Source: Desulfovibrio sp. (GTDB lineage: Bacteria; Desulfobacterota; Desulfovibrionia; Desulfovibrionales; Desulfovibrionaceae). From it: a DNA stretch of 33,092 bases. The stretch is taken from positions 1 to 33,092 of the forward strand of contig NZ_JAHZAA010000027.1 in NCBI RefSeq assembly GCF_019424165.1, given 5' to 3'. A program made the translations under genes and the position numbers. Positions within the stretch are counted from its first letter, which is position 1; every line of letters starts with the position of its first letter. Shown in pieces: positions 1 to 7,453 of this stretch. The notes beneath the pieces were generated by a model. It was not told the DNA's origin. It did no database searches and saw nothing but the letters and a program-made list of their open reading frames with translations.

Positions 1-7
1 ATATGCG

Positions 8-1465
8 TCAGTTCCGTGGCCCGAAGGGACTTGGACGCCCGCCCGGCAACGTGGTCGGAGCGGCGCTGTTGTCCGGCACGTCACCGGATGGGGAAACAGC
101 ACCGGTTTCTTCCGGTACGGATTTTTCAGCCGGTTTTTCCGTGGCGGGCGCTGGAGTTTTGGCGGCTTCGTCCACAGGGGCAGAGCTTGCCTTGCCGGTT
201 TCTTCAGCGGCAGTTCCGGTCTTGTCTTCCCCTGCCTCATCTGCACGGGGACCGAAAGGACTCGGCATGACTACCGTCGGCCTCTCTTCGCGAGGACCAA
301 AGGGACTCGGTCTGCCGGCATCCATATCCGCTGGCAAGCCAAGACCGGCAGGTTGCGGGGCGGGAGCCGCACGGCGAGGCCGCTGCGCTCTTTCCACGGG
401 TACGTTTTCTCCTTCAAGCTGACGTTCCTGAACCCTGCCCTTCTCTGCGCGCTTGTTCTTGAGCAGCACACTGTCGTGGCTGCCGGGCTGGAGGTCGTGG
501 GAAGGAGTGCCCGCAGGCCGCGGCGCTTCGCCTTCGGCGGCAACAGCATCGCCGGGTGTCGGCACAGCCATGGCAGGGCCGTCGAGATTCTTGCGCTTGC
601 GTTCGGGTTGGGGAGGCGGTGGCAGCTTTTCCCGTTCTTTTGGGAAAAACGCCAGCCCCTGATCCACACTGCCGCCACCTTCAGGGAAGCTGCCTTTTTC
701 AGCAACGGCAAAAACAAGGGGCAGATTGCCCAGGTAACGAACAAGATAATAGAACGTGCCGTTTACGTTGGTGCATGTGCCGGAAGAACTTTTGGTAACG
801 GCTTCATCCCAGTTTACACCAGCCAGAGGCGTGGCCGCGAAATCATACTTGCCAGGCCACAACAGAGCCTGGGGAGAAAGAATAACCACGTTTTCCGGGC
901 TGCCGGAATATTGCATGAGTGCGCGCATGTCAAAATAAGTTGCCACCACACCCAAAAAATCTACCCCGTCATACAAAGGAGCGGCCAGCAAGACCTCCGG
1001 CCCCAGAGGAGAAGGCTGCACATCGGCCCGCAAGGCACGGCTGCTCTGTTTTTTATCTTCATAAAGCAGAGGGATAAAATCAAGCTGCTTCATGGGGTTG
1101 GCAGGCTCCTGACCAAGGATGCTGCCGTCGTACTTGACGCCCGCGAAACCGCTGACCCAGGGGAAGCTGTTGAAGAACGTGACAATCCAGTCACGCGTGG
1201 GCGGCTTGTCGGCGTTGAGCATAACGCGCTCAAGGCGGCTCAGCTCCACATCAATACCCATCATACTATGAGTCAGGGCCAAAGCCTGCGGCGAAAGTTC
1301 ACCCTTTTCGTCATAATCCACCGAAGCAGGCGGACTGACATAGGTATTCCAGAATCCTTTGGTGGACTTCCATGCATTTTTGGTTGGCTGGTACGAGCTG
1401 CAACCTGCAACAAGAAAAGCGGCAGCTGCCAGCATGAGTATGTTCCGCAGATATGATTTGAACAC
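8..1465 (-). CDS. Putative lipoprotein with proline-rich SPFGPR-repeat tail
   Basis: Unrecognised secreted lipoprotein of 485 residues. I chose the GTG at 1465 because GGGAG lies about 6 bases upstream; an in-frame ATG at 1495 has no comparable site and would lengthen an otherwise standard signal peptide. The N-terminus has basic residues, a hydrophobic run and the lipobox LVAGC with Cys22, so lipidation is predicted; the Ser at +2 would favour the outer membrane by the E. coli rule. Residues of roughly 50-260 look globular and somewhat like a periplasmic sensor (Cache-like) fold, which is a weak impression only. The remaining ~200 residues are low-complexity, rich in Pro, Ala and Glu, and carry SPFGPR three times, the last copy at the very C-terminus. 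It is the last gene of the pgsA-FtsB-TPR chain, 133 bases after the TPR gene. Function unknown. Confidence 0.85.
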   Translation of the reverse strand: MFKSYLRNILMLAAAAFLVAGCSSYQPTKNAWKSTKGFWNTYVSPPASVDYDEKGELSPQALALTHSMMGIDVELSRLERVMLNADKPPTRDWIVTFFNSFPWVSGFAGVKYDGSILGQEPANPMKQLDFIPLLYEDKKQSSRALRADVQPSPLGPEVLLAAPLYDGVDFLGVVATYFDMRALMQYSGSPENVVILSPQALLWPGKYDFAATPLAGVNWDEAVTKSSSGTCTNVNGTFYYLVRYLGNLPLVFAVAEKGSFPEGGGSVDQGLAFFPKEREKLPPPPQPERKRKNLDGPAMAVPTPGDAVAAEGEAPRPAGTPSHDLQPGSHDSVLLKNKRAEKGRVQERQLEGENVPVERAQRPRRAAPAPQPAGLGLPADMDAGRPSPFGPREERPTVVMPSPFGPRADEAGEDKTGTAAEETGKASSAPVDEAAKTPAPATEKPAEKSVPEETGAVSPSGDVPDNSAAPTTLPGGRPSPFGPRN

Positions 1466-1533
1466 CGTGTTCTCCCTCAGCTTTAGAGCAGCCATGCATT
1501 ATTGCCGGACAACTCCGCACGAATGATAAAGCG

Positions 1534-1572
1534 CCGTCAGACAGCGAGCAGAGCCTTTCAGCGCTCTGGCGG
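1534..1572 (-). other. Imperfect inverted repeat between TPR and lipoprotein genes
   Basis: CCGTCAGA at 1534-1541 pairs with TCTGGCGG at 1565-1572 (one G-T wobble), with a shorter inner GCG/CGC pairing. On the minus strand it is followed only by CGCTTTATC, so the U-tract is poor. It could be a weak terminator or an mRNA-processing hairpin separating lipoprotein expression from the upstream genes. Confidence 0.3.
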
Positions 1573-1598
1573 TACAGATAAATAGGTCTTAAAATTTG

Positions 1599-2768
1599 TC
1601 AGCTGTGCGCCCTGGCCTCAACACGTTCTGCCAGCGCCTCAAGCATGCTTATGAGTTTGTCTTTGCCGCTTGCCGCCTCAGGCGTGGCGGTATCCGGAGC
1701 TGGCTCTTCCGCCTGTGCGCTGCCCAGCCGTGCGTTCAGGGTTGCTATCCTCTGGCGCAGGTCGGCACTTTCCTCCGGCGCTGTGGCAGCGGCGGCCAGC
1801 TCGTGATAAATATCCAGCGCCCCTTTGGTGTCACCCTGCTCGGCCAGAACTTCGGCCATGGAGCGGGTGCGCAAAGAAAACCGCTCTTCTCCTTCCTCGT
1901 TTCCTTCATCGCCATGGGCAGAAGGATCTTCTACCGCGGTATCCGGCGCAATTGTGGCTTCTTCTGCTACCGGAGAAGCCTCATAAGCAGTCGTATGATC
2001 AGACTGCGGCGGCAAGACCTCATCCAAGGCCTTGTCAGGATCAAAAGTCGCAAGCTCGTCGTGTGTCAAATGTTCATGCGCCAGATGCTGATGCGCGGAG
2101 TGGACAGCAGAAAGCGTGTCATCCACAGGAACAGCCTTTGCCAAGCTGTCTTCAGGCAAATCGGCGGATTGTTCAGAGCTGTCTGAATGCGGTGCGATTG
2201 CGGCCTTATGGTCAAGGAAAGAACTTGCAGGCTGGCTGCCGAAAGCAGCCGCGCCTTCATCTTCAAGTGAAGCTTTAACGTCTTTTGATGCACCACTGGC
2301 ATTGCCGGGAGTTTCATTTTTCTTTGGCTGGCGATGTACAGTGCTGCTTGGGACATCCTGACCAAGAAGGCTGTTAACGCCCCGCTCCATCACCTCTTGC
2401 AAGGATACCGGCCCACGGGCAAAGTTGAGCGCCAGAAAATTCATGACGGCCGCGGCATCCGGAGAATGGGCTTCCGAGGCCAGGCTAGCTGCCCAAGCCT
2501 GCCAGAAACCGGCATAAGCCGTGAGCATCTTACTGAGTTTTTCGACCTGTTTTTCACAGGCGGCCTGTTCTCCCGCTTTGTAGAGCAGCTCAATCAGAAA
2601 TATGCGGGCTTCAAGAAATTCGTCGTGCCGTTTCAAGCCCCGCTCCAGAACCTCTACAGCCTCATCGGTCCGCCGTGCTTCCGCCAGCAGACGTGCCAGC
2701 GGAAAAAAGACCTTGGAGTTGGGTTCCAGATCCAAAACTTCTTTATACCACTCAATTTTTTCTGTCAT
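1599..2768 (-). CDS. TPR-repeat protein
   Basis: A 389-residue soluble protein with tetratricopeptide-like helices at both ends. Residues ~1-85 read as TPR units (alternating small and aromatic positions around PLARLLAEARRTDEAVEVLE), and residues ~295-345 form another TPR-like unit (AEVLAEQGDTKGALDIYHEL). Between them, residues ~130-290 are acidic, Ala/Ser/His-rich and probably disordered, including a His-rich stretch with HQHLAHEHLTHDE. No signal peptide is visible, so it is probably cytoplasmic. The start follows GGAG by about 9 bases and lies 3 bases after the stop of the FtsB-like gene, implying translational coupling. TPR proteins usually act as scaffolds; the partner is unknown, though the FtsB-like and envelope neighbours suggest a link to the cell envelope (inference). 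Confidence 0.85.
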   Translation of the reverse strand: MTEKIEWYKEVLDLEPNSKVFFPLARLLAEARRTDEAVEVLERGLKRHDEFLEARIFLIELLYKAGEQAACEKQVEKLSKMLTAYAGFWQAWAASLASEAHSPDAAAVMNFLALNFARGPVSLQEVMERGVNSLLGQDVPSSTVHRQPKKNETPGNASGASKDVKASLEDEGAAAFGSQPASSFLDHKAAIAPHSDSSEQSADLPEDSLAKAVPVDDTLSAVHSAHQHLAHEHLTHDELATFDPDKALDEVLPPQSDHTTAYEASPVAEEATIAPDTAVEDPSAHGDEGNEEGEERFSLRTRSMAEVLAEQGDTKGALDIYHELAAAATAPEESADLRQRIATLNARLGSAQAEEPAPDTATPEAASGKDKLISMLEALAERVEARAHS

Positions 2769-2771
2769 ATA

Positions 2772-3074
2772 CTACGGCTCCCGATGGGGCTTGGCCGATG
2801 TGTCAAAAAGGTAAAGTACCTCATTGTCCCGCACATAATGCAGGCGCTGCCGGATGACTTTCTCCACATACTGGTTGTCAGACTGCAAAAGGCGGATTTC
2901 ACGGCTGAGAGCCATATTTTCCGCATCCAGACCGGCTATCTGCGTTTCGAGAGCGGCGTACTGCCGTTTGAGCTCACGATACTCAAGCAGCCCGGTAGGA
3001 CCCCAGACCATACGGCTGAAAAGCACTACACTGATCAGGCCCAGAACCACAAGTATGAAAGAACGCCAGAACAT
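2772..3074 (-). CDS. ftsB: FtsB/DivIC-family septum formation initiator
   Basis: A 100-residue single-pass membrane protein with the FtsB/DivIC architecture: a short cytoplasmic N-terminus, one transmembrane helix at about residues 6-24, then a predicted coiled coil at about 30-75 with leucine/alanine heptads (LKRQYAALETQIAGLDAENM), and a short periplasmic tail containing VRDNEVLYLF. In the known family this protein joins FtsL and FtsQ in the divisome. The gene begins with a TAATG overlap on the preceding 84-aa gene and ends 3 bases before the TPR gene, so it sits in an operon. The family is recognised by shape more than by conserved residues, so the symbol is a family-level assignment. Confidence 0.8.
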   Translation of the reverse strand: MFWRSFILVVLGLISVVLFSRMVWGPTGLLEYRELKRQYAALETQIAGLDAENMALSREIRLLQSDNQYVEKVIRQRLHYVRDNEVLYLFDTSAKPHREP

Positions 3075-3328
3075 TATTGCAAAAGCCGTCTTTTTTGAGT
3101 TTTGCCCTTGCGGGAAAGTTTCAGTTCCGCAAGAAATGTTGCGGTAGCGTTTTCAAGCCGCTGGACATCCTCTTCAGCCAGATCCATCTGGTCAACCTGA
3201 GAAAGGTAGTCTTTGAGAGAGTTCAATTCTGAATCGAAATACCGCCCCCACACTCCGGCTTTCATGTCCGGCTCCAGTTCCAGTATGGTCTGGATGCAGT
3301 TTTTGAGGCGTATCTGCAGCTTGCTCAT
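3074..3328 (-). CDS. Conserved hypothetical protein, 84 aa
   Basis: Not recognised. A small, mostly helical, soluble protein with no signal peptide, membrane segment or cysteine pair that would suggest metal binding. The first half is amphipathic, the middle is acidic (DQMDLAEEDVQRLENA), and the last dozen residues are strongly basic (KGKTQKRRLL), a tail that might bind nucleic acid or membrane lipid. The start ATG overlaps the pgsA stop by 4 bases (ATGA) and its own stop overlaps the FtsB-like start (TAATG), so it is almost certainly translated with both. Its place between phospholipid synthesis and division genes is the only functional hint. Confidence 0.8.
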   Translation of the reverse strand: MSKLQIRLKNCIQTILELEPDMKAGVWGRYFDSELNSLKDYLSQVDQMDLAEEDVQRLENATATFLAELKLSRKGKTQKRRLLQ

Positions 3329-3885
3329 GCCTTGCCGGAATCCTTGCGCTCGCGGGTGCGACGGTAGAAATCATAGCAATAGTTGCTGCCGGAAATAAGC
3401 GCCAGCGCCAGGGCGGCGTACAGCAGCACCTGCCCTATGGGTTGCGGGTCCATACCCCACAGGGGATAATGCAGGGTCAGGGGAACAATCGCAAAAATCT
3501 GCAGAATCGTCTTGGCCTTGCCGAACTTGTCCGCAGCAAGCACGATGCCTTCGTCAATGGCAATAGCGCGAAGGCCTGTGACCACAAGCTCCCGGCAAAC
3601 CATAATGATCACAACCCAGGCCTCAGTCCAGCCGAGCTGGACAAACATAATGAGCACAGAGCAGATGAGCACCTTGTCGGCCAGCGGGTCCAGGAACTTG
3701 CCCATGCTGGTAACCATATTGGAACGCCGGGCCACATAACCGTCAGCCCAGTCAGTAACTGAAGCAAAAATAAAGGCCAAGGCCGCGATCTTGCACACCG
3801 TTGGACCTTCAAAGTAAAGAAGTAAAACCACCAGAGGGGTCATAAGAATACGTAACAGCGTAATTTTATTAGCAAGGTTAAGCAT
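3325..3885 (-). CDS. pgsA: CDP-diacylglycerol--glycerol-3-phosphate 3-phosphatidyltransferase
   Basis: Integral membrane enzyme that joins CDP-diacylglycerol and glycerol-3-phosphate to make phosphatidylglycerol-phosphate, the committed step to phosphatidylglycerol and cardiolipin. The CDP-alcohol phosphatidyltransferase signature D-x2-D-G-x2-A-R-x8-G-x3-D-x3-D is complete: Asp45, Asp48, Gly49, Ala52, Arg53, Gly62, Asp66 and Asp70. Several hydrophobic helices follow, and the C-terminus is basic (RRTRERK). I use the ATG at 3885 (186 residues), which gives the usual MLNLANKITLLRI start; the frame is open up to 3930 but those 15 residues are atypical. No good Shine-Dalgarno site is visible next to the ATG. 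It is the first gene of the minus-strand chain, just downstream of the mrp terminator. Confidence 0.93.
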   Translation of the reverse strand: MLNLANKITLLRILMTPLVVLLLYFEGPTVCKIAALAFIFASVTDWADGYVARRSNMVTSMGKFLDPLADKVLICSVLIMFVQLGWTEAWVVIIMVCRELVVTGLRAIAIDEGIVLAADKFGKAKTILQIFAIVPLTLHYPLWGMDPQPIGQVLLYAALALALISGSNYCYDFYRRTRERKDSGKA

Positions 3886-3953
3886 TGTATTTATTTTGAC
3901 TCTCCCGGAGAATTTTTGTCCAAATAACATAAAAGCAGACGAGAGAAAAGAAG

Positions 3954-3998
3954 AAAAACTCTCCTGCCGGGCTGCGCAATCCGACAGGAGAGTTTTTT
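3954..3998 (-). terminator. Rho-independent terminator after mrp
   Basis: A long hairpin with ACTCTCCTG(C)CGG and CCG(A)CAGGAGAGT arms around a 10-base loop. It is flanked by A and T runs, so it could act on either strand. It lies 109 bases beyond the mrp stop and before pgsA, separating the two minus-strand units. Confidence 0.85.
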
Positions 3999-4106
3999 AC
4001 TGCAAAAAATACCCCTCCCACTTTTCCGCTGGCCTTACTGCCCAAACTGCTGAAAACAGCTTATGCACTGCGGCGAACCGGCGTCAAACGGGGCAGGGCC
4101 ATTCTT

Positions 4107-5021
4107 TTAGGTGTGTGAGGTGGCCAGAGCCTCAAGGCTATTGTCGCAGGCGTCGGCAATGGTGTCTGCCAACTGAAGAAAGGCTGCTTTGGCCGGGCTT
4201 TCCGACTCAAGATACACCACAGGAACCCCGCGGTCCGCAGCGACCACCGTGGTGGGATCCAGGGGTACGGCTCCAAGGAACTTGAGTCCGTAGCGCTTTG
4301 CGAGGTCTTCGCCGCCGCCTTTTTTGAAAAGATCAATTTCCTGATGACAGTGCGGACACACAAGACCGCTCATATTTTCCACAACGCCAAGAACATTTGA
4401 GTTGGTATATTGAAGAAAATTGATGGCCTTGCGCACATCCGCCAGAGAAATTTCCTGCGGCGTGGTCACGACCACACAAAGTGCGTCAGGAATGGACTGC
4501 ATGACGGTCATATGCTCATCGCCAGTACCTGGAGGCGAGTCAATGAGCAGAAAATCAAGATCGCCCCACTTCACGTCCGAAATGAACTGCCTGATAGCGG
4601 CTGTTTTTTTCGGTCCGCGCCACAGGATGGCCTGATCCTTGTCCTGCAGCAGCGAGTCCATAGAGATGACAGACAGGTTTTCGTTATACGCCGCCGGCAG
4701 CATAAGCTCGCCGCCGGGATCCATCTCGACGGTGCTTGTGAGACCCAGCAGGTTGGGTACGCTGGGGCCATGCAGGTCTACATCGAGAATGCCCACCTTG
4801 AAACCACGCCGGGCCAAGGCTGCCGCAGTGTTGACGGTGACGGAACTTTTACCCACCCCGCCCTTGCCGCTCATGACAAAAAGCTTGTGCCGGATATGCC
4901 CGAGCCTGTCGGCGATGATTTTGTCCTGCCGGGCGACAGGATCACTGCATTTTCCGTCTCCACCCTTGCCCGTGGCGCTTGGACAGGAGGAAGATGAAGA
5001 ACAGGAGGAACAGGAAGCCAT
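4107..5021 (-). CDS. mrp: Mrp/Nbp35-family iron-sulfur cluster carrier ATPase
   Basis: A 304-residue P-loop ATPase of the Mrp/ApbC/Nbp35 group, which carries [4Fe-4S] clusters to apoproteins in the cytoplasm. Visible motifs are the deviant Walker A SGKGGVGKSS (residues 51-60), the DVDLHGPSVP switch segment, LIDSPPGTGDEH, and a CPHC pair near residues 223-226 that bridges a cluster in the family dimer. The N-terminus is unusual: a Ser/Cys-rich head with Cys4, Cys7, Cys13 and Cys25, whose C-x2-C-x5-C spacing resembles the N-terminal cluster site of eukaryotic and archaeal Nbp35. GGAGATGTC precedes the ATG, supporting the start. It lies 35 bases after pcm, probably in one operon, with a terminator downstream. 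Confidence 0.93.
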   Translation of the reverse strand: MASCSSCSSSSSCPSATGKGGDGKCSDPVARQDKIIADRLGHIRHKLFVMSGKGGVGKSSVTVNTAAALARRGFKVGILDVDLHGPSVPNLLGLTSTVEMDPGGELMLPAAYNENLSVISMDSLLQDKDQAILWRGPKKTAAIRQFISDVKWGDLDFLLIDSPPGTGDEHMTVMQSIPDALCVVVTTPQEISLADVRKAINFLQYTNSNVLGVVENMSGLVCPHCHQEIDLFKKGGGEDLAKRYGLKFLGAVPLDPTTVVAADRGVPVVYLESESPAKAAFLQLADTIADACDNSLEALATSHT

Positions 5022-5056
5022 GACATCTCCTTGTTGTTGGTGGCGAGGGGGCCGTG

Positions 5057-5698
5057 CTACCAGCCGTGGTCGCCCACCAGGTCCACAAAAATGGCGGGGC
5101 CGAGGTCTTCCCCGGTCATGCGGCCCTGCTCCTTGCGAAAACGCATGAGCCGCTGTGCGCGGGGGCGTGGTCCCACGGGAATAAGCAGAATACCGCCCTC
5201 ATCAAGCTGATCCGTCAGGGGGCGCGGCACTTCCGGCCCGCCTGCCGTGACGATAATCCTGTCAAAAGGGGCGGCCTCGGGCATGCCCAGCGTGCCGTCC
5301 CGACGCTGCATGTGTATGCCGCGCAGGCCCAGTTGCCGCAGGAGGTTTCCTGTATCCTGGTACAGCTCGCGTAAACGCTCCACTGTAAAAACAGTGCAGC
5401 CCATCGTTGCCAGCACCGCTGCCTGATATCCCGAACCCGTGCCGATTTCCAGCACACGTAGGCCGCGGCGCACTTCAAGCAACTGGCTCATAAGCGCCAC
5501 CACATACGGCTGCGAGATGGTCTGGCCGTAGCCGATGGGCAGCGGGGTGTCCTCATACGCCTGGGCGCGCAGCGCTTCTTGCACGAACAGATGACGCGGC
5601 ACAGCCGCCATGGCGGCCAGCACCTCGGCATCGTTTATGCCTCTGGCTTCAAGTTGTTCACGCACCATACGCCGCCGCAGGCGTTTGGGGTCCACCAT
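5057..5698 (-). CDS. pcm: Protein-L-isoaspartate O-methyltransferase
   Basis: S-adenosylmethionine-dependent enzyme that methylates isoaspartyl residues in damaged proteins so they can revert to aspartate. The protein shows the family pattern in order: MVREQLEARGI near the N-terminus, GYGQTISQPYVVALM for substrate binding, LEIGTGSGYQAAVLA as SAM motif I, the acidic FTVERLREL, and FDRIIVTAGGPEVP. Start choice is uncertain: ATG at 5698 gives the usual ~213 residues, while ATG at 5749 and TTG at 5782 are also in frame; none has a convincing ribosome binding site. The extra N-terminal residues (PAPARTRSP) do not look conserved. It probably heads a two-gene unit with mrp, and diverges from the M23 peptidase gene. 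Confidence 0.9.
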   Translation of the reverse strand: MVDPKRLRRRMVREQLEARGINDAEVLAAMAAVPRHLFVQEALRAQAYEDTPLPIGYGQTISQPYVVALMSQLLEVRRGLRVLEIGTGSGYQAAVLATMGCTVFTVERLRELYQDTGNLLRQLGLRGIHMQRRDGTLGMPEAAPFDRIIVTAGGPEVPRPLTDQLDEGGILLIPVGPRPRAQRLMRFRKEQGRMTGEDLGPAIFVDLVGDHGW

Positions 5699-5890
5699 GG
5701 GGCTGCGTGTGCGTGCTGGCGCTGGGCCTGTGTACTTGGCGTGTTGCATACTGCGGAAGTGAAAACAGATTTTGCCCGTCAAGTCAATGTGCTCTGCGGC
5801 TTTAACGGGACGTTATAAAAGTTCCAGACTTTTCCTTGAAACTTGGCTTTCTTTATGCAAGGCTTTACGGAGTTTAATGAGGAGCCTGTA

Positions 5891-7216
5891 ATGCGAAAAA
5901 AAAGTATGTTTTCATCGGTATTGGGTATTTTAGTCGTCGTTGCTCTTGGCGTCGGCGGCTACACATTCTTTAAGGACCTTGAAGGGCCTGTTATTGACGT
6001 TTCACCCAACACCGGCAGAGTTTCCCCCGCCAGCGTGCTTACGGTCAGCATGAAGGATCCTTCAGGAATTCGGTCTATTACAGTTGGCGTCCGAAAGAAT
6101 AACGTTCTCAACGTTATTTTCAACAAACATTTTGATCAGTACCTGCCAGAGCGCACTGTGGAGGTTCCCCTGAAAGACGCCAACCTGCGTGAGGGGGCCT
6201 TTGATCTTGAGGTGCGTGCAACGGACGGCTCTTTGGCCGGCTTTGGGCAAGGCAATACCCGCACAGTGCAGCTTCCTATGCGTCTGGACACGCAACCTCC
6301 GCGCATATCCGTCAAAACTCTGCCGCCCAACGTTCGCCGTGGCGGTGCTGCGGTTGTCCGTTATACGGTTGACGAAGACGTCACCAACAGCGGTGTGCTG
6401 GTGGCCGGTTATTTTGTGCCGGGCTACCTGCAAAAAGATGGCAGCTACATCTGCTTCTTCCCTTTTCCTTACACCATGACCGCCAAGGACTACAAGAACA
6501 GCGTGGAGATCACAGCCACCGACCTGGCGGGCAACGTCACCAAAAACCGTCTGACAGTTATGGCTTTTGAGCGCACGTTCAAAAGCGACAGCCTTGAACT
6601 GAGCGACAACTTTTTGCTGAACGTGGAGAACAAGCTGCGGCATCTTGCGCCAAATGCATCCAATCCGCTGGAATGCTACCTGTACATCAACAATCAGGTA
6701 CGCGCCGCCAACGTGGAAGACCTGCGCAATATCAGCAAGGACACGGCATCAGCCATGCTGTGGAGCGGCGTTTTCCAGCGCATGCCCCGCTCTGCCCCGC
6801 GCGCCGGATATGCAGATCACCGCTTTTATAATTATCAGGGCAAACTTGTGGGCGAATCCTACCATCTGGGCTTTGACCTGGCCTCTGTTCGTAACGATGA
6901 CGTGCCTGCCGCCAACAGCGGTCGCATAATATTCAGCGGTGACCTGGGCATCTACGGCAATATTGTGGTCATTGACCACGGCCTTGGGCTCATGTCTCTC
7001 TATTCCCACCTTAACGACTCGATGGTCAACGCGGGCGATGTGGTGCAAAAAGGCCATACCATCGGGCATACAGGCACTACCGGCCTCGCTTTCGGCGACC
7101 ATCTGCACTTCGGCATTATGGTGGGCGGCGTTGAGGTAACCCCCCTCGAATGGCTTGATCCCAAATGGATACGTGACAACATCACCAGCCGCATCGAGGC
7201 ATCCATGGCACAATAA
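5891..7216 (+). CDS. Membrane-anchored M23 family metallopeptidase
   Basis: A 441-residue protein with a basic N-terminus and one transmembrane segment at about residues 9-26, then a ~280-residue extracytoplasmic region resembling Ig/cadherin-like beta modules (VIDVSPNTGRVSPASVLTVS), and a C-terminal LytM/M23 domain. The zinc site is intact: His325-x3-Asp329 (YHLGFDLA) and His404-Leu-His406 (DHLHFG), with the usual YSHL between. Such enzymes cut peptidoglycan cross-bridges or activate amidases. The ATG at 5891 is chosen because GAGGAG lies 7 bases upstream; an in-frame ATG at 5843 lacks this. It is a single-gene unit between a divergent pcm and a strong terminator. The substrate is unproven, but all zinc ligands suggest activity. 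Confidence 0.92.
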   Translation: MRKKSMFSSVLGILVVVALGVGGYTFFKDLEGPVIDVSPNTGRVSPASVLTVSMKDPSGIRSITVGVRKNNVLNVIFNKHFDQYLPERTVEVPLKDANLREGAFDLEVRATDGSLAGFGQGNTRTVQLPMRLDTQPPRISVKTLPPNVRRGGAAVVRYTVDEDVTNSGVLVAGYFVPGYLQKDGSYICFFPFPYTMTAKDYKNSVEITATDLAGNVTKNRLTVMAFERTFKSDSLELSDNFLLNVENKLRHLAPNASNPLECYLYINNQVRAANVEDLRNISKDTASAMLWSGVFQRMPRSAPRAGYADHRFYNYQGKLVGESYHLGFDLASVRNDDVPAANSGRIIFSGDLGIYGNIVVIDHGLGLMSLYSHLNDSMVNAGDVVQKGHTIGHTGTTGLAFGDHLHFGIMVGGVEVTPLEWLDPKWIRDNITSRIEASMAQ

Positions 7217-7240
7217 AAAAGCGCCTGTGACAATGCTCAA

Positions 7241-7300
7241 GCCGTGCCTTTTGCACAGAGACCGGACCAACCGGCTCTTGCGAAAGGCACGGCGTTTTTT
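7241..7300 (+). terminator. Strong Rho-independent terminator after M23 gene
   Basis: GCCGTGCCTTTTGC (7241-7254) pairs with GCGAAAGGCACGGC (7280-7293) over 14 positions with one wobble. The stem is extended inside by AGAG/CTCT and CCGG/CCGG, and GTTTTTT follows. It lies 25 bases after the M23 stop and argues that the following long reading frame does not start before it. Confidence 0.93.
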
Positions 7301-7315
7301 GTGGCAATCAGGGGC

Positions 7316-7343
7316 TTGTATTTAACACAGCATGCAGTATATC
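7316..7343 (+). promoter_or_regulatory. Possible sigma-70-type promoter for the activase gene
   Basis: TTGTAT (7316-7321) and TATATC (7338-7343) are 16 bases apart in the gap between the terminator and the GTG at 7454. The match is modest and is supported mainly by position. Confidence 0.3.
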
Positions 7344-7453
7344 TTGATTGTATAGCTGGAAAATATCACGGCTTTTCCATAATCAAGGATTTTCCTTATG
7401 AAAGGCTCGATTTGTCAATCCCCATTAACACACAGAAATGTGAGGACTTACTT

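Noticed and set aside
353..1456. Long plus-strand frame of 367 codons opposite the lipoprotein gene
   Set aside because: It is antisense to a well-supported lipoprotein; its sequence has no family resemblance and no ribosome binding site.
2334..3098. 254-codon plus-strand frame across the TPR and FtsB-like genes
   Set aside because: It spans two genes that have their own start and stop coupling; the translated sequence is not protein-like.
7244..7453. In-frame 70-codon extension upstream of the activase gene
   Set aside because: It begins inside a strong Rho-independent terminator, has no family-like sequence, and a GTG at 7454 has a good GAGG site.
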